NCBI RefSeq assembly: GCF_019703855.1
Contig: NZ_AP024086.1
Span: forward strand, 248,001 to 312,000
DNA from: Desulfomarina profundi
GTDB lineage: Bacteria; Desulfobacterota; Desulfobulbia; Desulfobulbales; Desulfocapsaceae
DNA length: 64,000 nucleotides
Direction of reading: 5' to 3'
Under the pieces are notes generated by a model. The model was not told the origin of the DNA. It saw only the letters and a list, made by a program, of their open reading frames with translations, and made no database searches. The translations under genes were made by a program, and so were the position numbers. Positions 45,581 to 52,612 of this stretch are shown piece by piece (within the stretch, counting starts at the first letter, position 1; each line of letters begins with the position of its first letter).

Positions 45581-46531
45581 ATGGGAATATTTCATAAGGT
45601 AAAAGTCGGGGAAAAGATTATCAGTCCGATAGACTGGGAGATGAGTCCCAATCTGAGTTTTGGAACATACGAATCGTGGGGAGGAAGGGAAAGAGTCAGA
45701 AATAACAATGAACGGGTGTATTATTTCTTTGTTGATAACTGGGGTGAGGAACCGAAACTTTGCCTCATGGAGCGGGGCGTAAAGCATGCCCGGATTCTGG
45801 CTGATATAACTGTTCCGGTGGAAATTGTAAAAAACTGTGTTGAAAATCAGGGACGTTCAGCGATTTTTGAAAAAAGTTATGCCATAGATGAGCCGATTAA
45901 AAAGTGGCTGATTGAAAATGTTCTGGATGGAGGTGATTCGGATCTGGTTGTTCCCCGGATCGAGCCGGAGGAACGTGCGGAGAATATGGGTCCACCTCTG
46001 CCACATTTTAACGACAACCGATTTTCCGGGGAGAGCATCAAGCTACCGGCAGAACCGGCGATTATTAATGATGATGAAATTGAAGGTTGCATAAAAAGGT
46101 GGAATTTTTTTGATGCTAAGCTTAATCCGACCGGAAAATTTGAGAATGTCCTGGTGGATGGAGGTCAACCGGAAACAGTTATTGATCTGAAAACGTCACT
46201 GATGTGGCAGAGAGGAGGGTTGGATATCGCTTCCATCAGGACAATGCAGCTGAATATTGCCGAATTGAACCGGCAGGGCTTTGCCGGTTTTGATGACTGG
46301 CGGCAGCCTACCATGGAAGAGGCTCTGTCACTTATGGAACCCGAGAGGAACGAAAAAGGGATTTACCTGCATCCGGCTTTTTCCCGGGAGCAGCCCTTTA
46401 TTTTTGTTGCGGCTAAACGTAAACCGGGGGGGTACTGGTTTGTGGATTATAAACAAGGGCGCGCTTTCTGGTCCTCCGGTACCATTCCCGGAGGTTTTGG
46501 CAGACTGGTGAGAACGTTTGCGCCAGAATAA
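45581..46531 (+). CDS. DUF1566 (Lcl C-terminal) domain protein
   Basis: 316 residues from the ATG at 45581, placed by GGGAGG six bases upstream; a further ATG lies five codons earlier, inside that ribosome site. The N-terminal 150 residues are unrecognised. The C-terminal 110 residues show the DUF1566 pattern (VIDLKTSLMWQRGG, DDWRQPTMEEALSLME, YWFVDYKQGRAFW), a fold found in surface or sensor proteins. No signal peptide. Its function is unknown. A strong terminator follows. Confidence 0.75.
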   Translation: MGIFHKVKVGEKIISPIDWEMSPNLSFGTYESWGGRERVRNNNERVYYFFVDNWGEEPKLCLMERGVKHARILADITVPVEIVKNCVENQGRSAIFEKSYAIDEPIKKWLIENVLDGGDSDLVVPRIEPEERAENMGPPLPHFNDNRFSGESIKLPAEPAIINDDEIEGCIKRWNFFDAKLNPTGKFENVLVDGGQPETVIDLKTSLMWQRGGLDIASIRTMQLNIAELNRQGFAGFDDWRQPTMEEALSLMEPERNEKGIYLHPAFSREQPFIFVAAKRKPGGYWFVDYKQGRAFWSSGTIPGGFGRLVRTFAPE

Positions 46532-46555
46532 CCAGCGGCGTTCTAAAGACACCAT

Positions 46556-46604
46556 AAAAATCCCTGTTCCGGAAGGTTCTATCCTGTCCGGACAGGGATT
46601 TTTT
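46556..46604 (+). terminator. Rho-independent terminator
   Basis: AAAAATCCCTGTTCCGGA pairs with TCCGGACAGGGATTTTTT (one bulge), loop of about 13 bases, T-rich on both sides. Confidence 0.88.
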
Positions 46605-46747
46605 GTATTTCATCTGGGTCATGCACTACAGAAAATGAAAAAGATACTCTTTCAACATAAAAAATATTGTGCATGCAATAAGGAAACAGTTTTGATAAAA
46701 ATGCTATTGTCTTAAAAAAGGAGTTTTTTTTTGCTATAGTTGAAGAC

Positions 46748-47518
46748 ATGTTTAAGAAACGAATAAGATATAGTGTACTGTTTACCTGGTTTCTTTTTTT
46801 ATTGTTTTTCAACGGGTGGATAGTCATTCTGGCCCCTTTCGCCACTGCCAGAATTATTCGTGTCGGTCTGGAACCGTTGCCACCTCTTATAATTGATGAA
46901 GACTCGGGCTATACAGTTGATCTACTGAAAGAAATAGAAAAAATTTCTGATTTGCAATTCCATATTGTCATTATGCCCTATAATCGGGCGAAACGAATGC
47001 TCAGGCAGGGAAGAGTGGATCTTATTGGCCATATTCCCTATCATTCAGAAACTGAAGAATTTTACAGTTATGCACGGGAACTGGATTTTAAGATTGATGT
47101 GAAAACAGACATATATGTCGTTGATAAAACAATTTTACGTAATATCATGGAGCTGAAAATAGGGATTCCATGGGGAAATGAAGAATTTGCGGCAAAACTG
47201 CTACATATTCCAAAGCGTAATTTTTATCCGGGCAGTCTGGAAAGCCTTTTGCAGATGCTGGTTCGGGGAAGGATAGATGCCTTCTGGTTCGAACGGTCTG
47301 CAACCATATCAACATTACATAAACTGGGTATTAAAAATTTATACTATATGAAATTCCCGGAAAATCCGGCTCCGGCCGGTCTTGCGGTAAGAAAAAGTAG
47401 AAAGGGAATATTTTTGCAGGAGAAGTTGGATAATTTGCTGGAAAAAATACATGTCGATCGTTTTCTGTCCGGATACAGCCGATTCCTTGCCATGCCGGAT
47501 ACAGGTATTGTTCATTAG
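46748..47518 (+). CDS. Periplasmic solute-binding protein, family 3-like
   Basis: 256 residues with a long hydrophobic signal or anchor segment (residues 8-35). The mature part opens IIRVGLEPLPPLIIDEDSGY, then LLKEIEKISDLQF and GRVDLIGHIPY, like ABC amino-acid binding proteins and PBPb sensors. No transporter genes are near, so it may be an orphan or part of a signalling route. No ribosome site of note. Confidence 0.75.
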   Translation: MFKKRIRYSVLFTWFLFLLFFNGWIVILAPFATARIIRVGLEPLPPLIIDEDSGYTVDLLKEIEKISDLQFHIVIMPYNRAKRMLRQGRVDLIGHIPYHSETEEFYSYARELDFKIDVKTDIYVVDKTILRNIMELKIGIPWGNEEFAAKLLHIPKRNFYPGSLESLLQMLVRGRIDAFWFERSATISTLHKLGIKNLYYMKFPENPAPAGLAVRKSRKGIFLQEKLDNLLEKIHVDRFLSGYSRFLAMPDTGIVH

Positions 47519-47598
47519 TGCCTTACTCCTGAATTCCTGTCATAAAAAACAAGAAAGGGGAAGGTGTTTTGAAATTAAATGGTTAGGTTTATTTCCAT

Positions 47599-47741
47599 GG
47601 CACTTATACCCCCTTGTGGGGTGTTAGAAAGTGCCTGTCCATAAATGGTCTTTTAGCCCGATTACTCTGCGTTTTGTTTTTCTATGCTCCTCGGAATCTT
47701 CGCTCACCTGAACTCAAACAAAAAATCTCACTTCTGGACAG
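47599..47741. repeat. Palindromic repeat patch between genes
   Basis: A hairpin at 47599-47635 (GGCACTT..ACCCC / GGGGT..AAGTGCC) adjoins a 107-bp unit bounded by CTGTCC (47635-47640) and GGACAG (47736-47741). Such boundaries with an ACTCTGCGTT core resemble REP-like elements of this genome. Confidence 0.45.
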
Positions 47742-47752
47742 ACAATAGAAAG

Positions 47753-48358
47753 ATGGAAAAACGTCAAATTTTCAGTTTTCGATTCCTCGTTTTTTTCTGT
47801 TTTTTTCTACTTGTCACACCTTCCTGTTCATTGGCCAGGCAGGTTATACTCCCCCTGACCCTTGATTATAAACTTTTGTCTTCATTACTGGTAAAAAATG
47901 TATTTACTGGAAATGGTAATTCATTTACTGCAGAAGAAAACAGCTGTACGCGGGTAAAAATTACCGATCCCATTTATTCCGCAAGGGGAAAAAATCTTCG
48001 TCTTGAAATGCGGCTGGCTGTTGACTTTGGTTCGCCTGTGGGGGAAAAGTGTTTTCTGCCGCTGAGATGGGATGGTTATATTGTACTCCTGCAACAGCCC
48101 GTTTTTGACGGGGAAAATTTCAGTCTCTCATTTAGAACTGTTGATTCAAAGCTGTATTCTCTGGAGCGTAAGCCCGCCGCTCTTGCGGGATTAGCCTGGA
48201 AGTTTATTCAGTCCTCCATTTACCCCCGTCTGAAGAGGGTCAGGATAAGTCTTGCCCCTCCTGTGGCCAATCTGAAGAATTTTCTCCGTCCCCTTTTTCC
48301 CCACCTGTCGGCACAGGCAACGAACAGGATGCTTGACAGCCTTCGAGGGGGAGAGTGA
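47753..48358 (+). CDS. Exported hypothetical protein coupled to the transglycosylase gene
   Basis: 201 residues from the ATG at 47753 (after AGAAAG); the longer frame starts in repeat DNA. The signal segment FSFRFLVFFCFFLLVTPSCSLA ends at about residue 28; a Cys near the end might be lipidated, but the lipobox is poor. The mature part is beta-rich with LRLEMRLAVDFGSPVGEKCF. No family recognised. Its stop overlaps the next start. Confidence 0.6.
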   Translation: MEKRQIFSFRFLVFFCFFLLVTPSCSLARQVILPLTLDYKLLSSLLVKNVFTGNGNSFTAEENSCTRVKITDPIYSARGKNLRLEMRLAVDFGSPVGEKCFLPLRWDGYIVLLQQPVFDGENFSLSFRTVDSKLYSLERKPAALAGLAWKFIQSSIYPRLKRVRISLAPPVANLKNFLRPLFPHLSAQATNRMLDSLRGGE

Positions 48359-49620
48359 TGGTGCAGAAAGGAGGACTGTTTGCAGAGCTTCTTTCCGAGG
48401 TGGAAAGTGTATATGAACCTGCCGGGGAAAATCGCCCCCTGACTTCGGCCGAGATTGAGGATCTGGTCGGATTGTGGGAAACCTGGGATGCTTTCCTGGT
48501 GCAGCTGGTTACGGCAATTGCCGGATACAGTACCGCCGACAGTGAACATCAGGTTCTGATTGATGTTTTGCTTTCCGCCCGATATGAGTTCAGTGCCGCC
48601 CTTGCCGGTCAGCGTGTCAGCAGGGATTTTGTCAGAATCCAGTTCCTGAATGCCTGGAAGAGGCTTGCACCAATTTTCAGAAAACAACTCTATTCAGCAG
48701 GCGGAGAAAATGGTCTGGGATTTCTGGCGTTTTTCACTGCGGCGGATGCCCTGGAGGTTTTTGATAAGATGGGGCCGACCATCGGTATTGAAATCAGTCG
48801 CCAGGGTCTGCTTCGACTGGCCAGGATGCTTGACAGCAAAGTGGGAAAATTGCGTTATGTTCCTGATGTGGATTCGAGATTGAGAAATCTCCTGGAACTT
48901 CCACGGATACAGGAAAGGAACCAATCTTTACCTTTGCCGGAAGAGCCGGGAATTGACCTGGATGACATGAAAAAGGAGCCAATCTCCTTTTTCAGAAATA
49001 TGTTTGTTGCGCCTGTCTGTGCAGAATCTTTGCCCGGATTTAAGGAAATTCTCAAATGGAAAGTTCCGAAAAAGAATATTGAAAGGTATGTCCTGCGGGT
49101 GAGAAAGGTTCTGGATGGAGCCATTGGGCAGCTTCTTGCCCGGGAGCAGATTTCAAAATCCCTGCATGGCGCATTCAGAGAGATGATAAATGCCATGGCC
49201 TGGCAGGAAAGCTGTCTGAGACAGTTTGTGGTGAAAAACAGAAAACTGACCTATCTTCTCTCCTACAACAGGTCTTCGGTGGGAATTATGCAGGTCAATG
49301 AACGGGTGTGGCGCGGGCTGTATGATCGTGGCAGACTTCGATGGGATATCCGCTATAATGCCCTCGCCGGTTGTGAGATCGCTGATCTTTATCTGCGCAA
49401 ATATGTGCTTGCCGGGCAGAAGGAACCGGCCCTGGATAAAGATTTGATGGTTCGAACAGTGTATGCCATGTATAACGGCGGTCCCGGTCAATATAAGAAA
49501 TTTCTTACCAGGGAGAAAAAGAAGAGACATTTTCGCAGTGACCTCCTTTTTGCCGAAAAACTGGGCTGGGTCCGGTCCGGGAAATGGCAGAACCTTTCCC
49601 GTTGTCTCCTTGGCGGATAA
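48355..49620 (+). CDS. Lytic transglycosylase-fold (SLT) protein
   Basis: 421 residues. The C-terminal 130 residues contain the SLT signature: catalytic Glu in AMAWQESCLRQF (about 287), SSVGIMQVNERVW, and YAMYNGGPGQYKKF. The N-terminal 270 residues are helical and unrecognised. No signal peptide or membrane helix is seen at either possible start (GTG 48355 or ATG 48358), which is odd for an enzyme that cleaves peptidoglycan. It overlaps the exported protein gene upstream and may need that partner or another export route. Confidence 0.8.
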   Translation: MMVQKGGLFAELLSEVESVYEPAGENRPLTSAEIEDLVGLWETWDAFLVQLVTAIAGYSTADSEHQVLIDVLLSARYEFSAALAGQRVSRDFVRIQFLNAWKRLAPIFRKQLYSAGGENGLGFLAFFTAADALEVFDKMGPTIGIEISRQGLLRLARMLDSKVGKLRYVPDVDSRLRNLLELPRIQERNQSLPLPEEPGIDLDDMKKEPISFFRNMFVAPVCAESLPGFKEILKWKVPKKNIERYVLRVRKVLDGAIGQLLAREQISKSLHGAFREMINAMAWQESCLRQFVVKNRKLTYLLSYNRSSVGIMQVNERVWRGLYDRGRLRWDIRYNALAGCEIADLYLRKYVLAGQKEPALDKDLMVRTVYAMYNGGPGQYKKFLTREKKKRHFRSDLLFAEKLGWVRSGKWQNLSRCLLGG

Positions 49621-49706
49621 TGGAAACAGATCATAGGCTCCTCGTCTGATTTTCACGGGTAACCAGATTGGAAATTATAAATTGTTGTGTTTTGAGGAAA
49701 TGTATA

Positions 49707-49756
49707 TTGACAAACTGTGATGTATATGTACAATTGAAAGAAATGTACATATACAT
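49707..49756 (+). promoter_or_regulatory. lexA promoter with a twin operator (SOS boxes)
   Basis: TTGACA (49707-49712) and TACAAT (49729-49734), 16 bases apart, form a promoter. A 13-bp perfect inverted repeat overlaps it: ATGTATATGTACA at 49720-49732 and TGTACATATACAT at 49744-49756. Each arm is itself a TGT-N6-ACA dyad, so two LexA sites about 23 bp apart are likely, one over the -10 region and one over the start of the transcript. Confidence 0.75.
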
Positions 49757-49768
49757 ATGGAGAATAGC

Positions 49769-50407
49769 ATGGAACTGACGGAGAAGCAGCGGCGGTTTTT
49801 TTCTTATCTGACAGATCGGATAGCCGAAGATGGTCGTGTTCCGAGCCTGCGCGAGGCGGCCCGGGACCTCGGTGTGAGCCATACAGCAGTTGCCCAGTTG
49901 ATGTTGCAGCTGGAGAGAAAGGGTGTGGTTGAGCGGGAAGGACGTTATGGCCGGACCGTTCGCCTGTTTCCCGACTCCCGTGGTACCACAAAAGGATTGG
50001 GACGTGAGTTGCCTGTTGTCGGTCGGATTTCCGCCGGACTGCCCATGTATGCCCAGCAGGAATGGGAAGGGACGGTGGTGGTTGATCCCACCATTTTCCG
50101 TGGAGAAAATCTGTTCTGCCTGCGGATCAGGGGAGAATCCATGCGGGACGCGGGCATTTTTGATGGGGATCTGGTCGTGTGTGAACCGAGGCAATATGCG
50201 GAAAACGGCGAGATTGTCGCGGTGCTGGTCAAGGGTGAGGAGGCTACCGTTAAGCGGTTTTTTCTCTATGTTGATCACATAGAGTTGCGACCTGAAAACA
50301 GTGAATATCCAGTCATGTGCTACCCTTTCAGTGAGGTTCTGGTGCAGGGGAAAGTGACAGGAGTTATCCGGGGAAAGAACAGCAGGTTTGATGGTGAAAC
50401 GAAATAA
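49769..50407 (+). CDS. lexA: LexA repressor (S24 autopeptidase)
   Basis: 212 residues from the ATG at 49769, chosen because GGAG lies six bases before it; an ATG at 49757 abuts the operator without a ribosome site. A winged-helix N-terminus (VPSLREAARDLGVSHTAVAQ) precedes the cleavage site Ala-Gly in GRISAGLPM (about 89-90). The catalytic Ser is in GESM (about 124) and the Lys in EATVKRFF (about 162). It represses SOS genes until RecA triggers self-cleavage. It probably regulates itself and the downstream DUF72-imuB-dnaE2 genes. Confidence 0.95.
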   Translation: MELTEKQRRFFSYLTDRIAEDGRVPSLREAARDLGVSHTAVAQLMLQLERKGVVEREGRYGRTVRLFPDSRGTTKGLGRELPVVGRISAGLPMYAQQEWEGTVVVDPTIFRGENLFCLRIRGESMRDAGIFDGDLVVCEPRQYAENGEIVAVLVKGEEATVKRFFLYVDHIELRPENSEYPVMCYPFSEVLVQGKVTGVIRGKNSRFDGETK

Positions 50408-51377
50408 ACCGGCATGGCCGGATTTTAAGGCTCAGCCCCGACAGGCAAATGAAAATCCGACTGCAGCGGTACGACCTTCAGCAGTGGGATATACAGATAA
50501 ACCAGCATGGCCGGATTTTAAGGCTCAGCCCCGACAGGCAAATGAAAATCCGACTGCAGCGAAACGGCCTCCCACGGTGAAATTCTCGGACAGGGAAGGA
50601 GAGGTGGATATCGGCACCTGTGGGTATTCATACAGGGAGTGGGTGGACAGCGGTTTTTATCCGGCCGGCACAAAGAGCAGTGAAATGCTGGCCCGGTACG
50701 GTCGTTTCTTTTCCGTGGTTGAACTGAACTATACCTGGTATCAGATGGCTCGGGAAGAGGCCATTGCACGTATGGTGGAAAAGGCGCCTGGCCATTTGCG
50801 TTTTGCCGCCAAACTGACCCGCACCATGACCCATGAACGTGTTGATGACTGGCAGCGGGAGTTGAAAGATTATATCCGGGGAATCTCGCCCCTGGGAAAA
50901 CGGCTGCTCGCTGTTCTGATACAACTTCCACCTGATTTTGACAGAACAGTTGCCCATCGCAGCTACCTGGCGGCTCTGCTGGATGGCCTCTCTTCACTGC
51001 CGGTGGCGGTGGAGTTCCGCCATCCCTCTTGGGCCCGGGACAGTGTTTTTGCCGAACTGGAAAGGCGCCGGGTCAGCCTGGTCACCGTTGACTGCCCCCT
51101 GCTGCCGGATCTCTTTCCGCCTCTTGATGTGGTAACTCATCCGGGTCTTTTTTATATCCGTTTTCATGGGCGGAACAGGGTGGGATGGCGTTCTGCCAAT
51201 ATGCAGAAAAAATTTCACTATGACTATTCAACTGAAGAACTGCATCGATATGCGGATGATCGTATCAGACCAATGATGAGTAAGGCAGCACGGGGCCTGC
51301 TCTTCTTCAACAATCATGTGGGGGCTCACGCCCCCCGCAACGCCCAGAAGCTGGCCCGCATTCTCGCAGGGAAATAA
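50388..51377 (+). CDS. DUF72 (YecE-like) protein with a duplicated N-terminal 31-residue segment
   Basis: The frame opens inside the lexA end (TTG 50388 or ATG 50391) and gives about 329 residues. Residues 7-37 and 38-68 are near-identical copies (KPAWPDFKAQPRQANENPTA), encoded by a 93-bp tandem repeat. The DUF72 domain follows from about residue 72 (VDIGTCGYSYREWVDSGFYP, VELNYTWYQM, AVEFRHPSW, RFHGRNRVGW, FFNNHVGAHAPRNA). DUF72 is a TIM-barrel-like family without a proven activity. It lies between lexA and imuB, where imuA stands in many bacteria. Confidence 0.85.
   Translation: MMVKRNKPAWPDFKAQPRQANENPTAAVRPSAVGYTDKPAWPDFKAQPRQANENPTAAKRPPTVKFSDREGEVDIGTCGYSYREWVDSGFYPAGTKSSEMLARYGRFFSVVELNYTWYQMAREEAIARMVEKAPGHLRFAAKLTRTMTHERVDDWQRELKDYIRGISPLGKRLLAVLIQLPPDFDRTVAHRSYLAALLDGLSSLPVAVEFRHPSWARDSVFAELERRRVSLVTVDCPLLPDLFPPLDVVTHPGLFYIRFHGRNRVGWRSANMQKKFHYDYSTEELHRYADDRIRPMMSKAARGLLFFNNHVGAHAPRNAQKLARILAGK
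50406..50591 (+). repeat. In-frame 93-bp tandem duplication
   Basis: Unit 1 (50406-50498) and unit 2 (50499-50591) share about 70 nearly identical leading bases, with one visible change early (CCGGCATGG versus CCAGCATGG). Their 3' thirds have diverged. They encode the doubled N-terminus of the DUF72 protein. Confidence 0.85.
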
Positions 51378-51412
51378 CCCGTATGAAAAACACGGGATAA
51401 GAGGAAGGATCT

Positions 51413-52612
51413 ATGGGAGCAGGATTCGGGTTGCGTGAGAGGTCCGTTCTCCATCTGAACGTGGCCGATTTTGCGGTATCTGTTGAGCGGGTGGTGGATT
51501 GTACTCTGCGGGGACGGCCCCTTATCATAGCTCCCAGGGGAGTGCGAACGGTCGTTTATGATATGAGTGAGGAGGCATACAGAGACGGCGTGCGCAAAGG
51601 TATGGGGCTGCAGCATGCCATGAAAAGATGCAGACGGGCGATGTTGCTGCCTCCGCGTCCCCGGCTTTACAGAAAGGCAATGGTTGCCTTTTTCAAAGAA
51701 GTTCGCAGCTATTCGCCCCTGGTGGAGAGTGGTGGCATAGATGGTCATTTTTTTGTCGATGTGACGGGAACCCACCGACTCCATGGTCCACCCCCGGATG
51801 TGGGACTGCGTCTTCGCCGGTATGCCCGTAATCATCTCGGTATTAATCCCATCTGGTCTCTGGGATCCAGTAGACTGGTGGCGAAGGTGGCTTCCCGCCT
51901 GGTAAAACCGGTGGGGGAATATATTGTCGCTCCCGGTGAAGAAACCGATTTTCTGGCACCTCTGCCGGTGGATCTTCTGCCGGGTTTGACCGGGATGGAG
52001 TTACGGAAGATAAAGGAGTTGCAATTGATGACTGTCGGTTCCCTGGCCGGTCTGACCAGGGAGCAGCTTATGGTGGTCTTTACTGATCGTTTTGATCATC
52101 TTTATAATATCAGCAGGGGGATTGATACCACTGTGATCGGTATGAAGGCTGGTGGGGATGCTGTGAAGTGTGAGCACATTTTTGAAAATGATACCAATAA
52201 CCGGCATGACGTGGAAAGGGCGATCAGTCATCTGGTTGACCGGGTCGGATACAGACTTCGCGCAAAACGGCAGGTGGCAGGACGTGTGGGTATTCGGCTG
52301 CGGTACTCCGATGGTCGTCAGTTGCTGCGTAGTGCCTCCTTGCGCCGGGGAAGCAACAGTGATTTTGTTTTGCACAGACAGGCGCTTGTTGCCCTGCAAC
52401 GGGTTTGGCTCAGGCGGACGCGGATCAGGAGTTGTCTGCTGATCTGTGATCGATTGCAGAAACAGTCTCCCCAGCTGTCACTTTTCCCTGAGGTTGAAAA
52501 TTGCTGCAGGCGGGAACTGCTTGATGCCATGGATGCGATTCGCAGCCGTTTCGGTGAAGACGTGGTGCGAAGGGGCGGGGTGAAGAGGGTTTGTAACCCG
52601 TCGGGATCGTAA
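51413..52612 (+). CDS. imuB: ImuB-like, catalytically degenerate Y-family DNA polymerase
   Basis: 399 residues, start set by GAGGAAGGA. The Y-family fold is clear, but the catalytic carboxylates are altered: the usual IDMD-type motif reads LHLNVADF (residues 13-20), and the SxDE motif reads GGIDGHFFVDVTG, with Glu replaced by Gly. Loss of these residues defines ImuB. A beta-clamp-binding motif QLSLF is at about 354-358. It would act as the hub that brings DnaE2 to the clamp for damage-induced mutagenesis. It overlaps the dnaE2 start (TAATG). Confidence 0.85.
   Translation: MGAGFGLRERSVLHLNVADFAVSVERVVDCTLRGRPLIIAPRGVRTVVYDMSEEAYRDGVRKGMGLQHAMKRCRRAMLLPPRPRLYRKAMVAFFKEVRSYSPLVESGGIDGHFFVDVTGTHRLHGPPPDVGLRLRRYARNHLGINPIWSLGSSRLVAKVASRLVKPVGEYIVAPGEETDFLAPLPVDLLPGLTGMELRKIKELQLMTVGSLAGLTREQLMVVFTDRFDHLYNISRGIDTTVIGMKAGGDAVKCEHIFENDTNNRHDVERAISHLVDRVGYRLRAKRQVAGRVGIRLRYSDGRQLLRSASLRRGSNSDFVLHRQALVALQRVWLRRTRIRSCLLICDRLQKQSPQLSLFPEVENCCRRELLDAMDAIRSRFGEDVVRRGGVKRVCNPSGS

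Noticed and set aside
50388-50591. Two separate short genes for the repeated DUF72 N-terminus
   Set aside because: The frame is continuous through both units into the DUF72 barrel, and no internal stop or start signal separates them.
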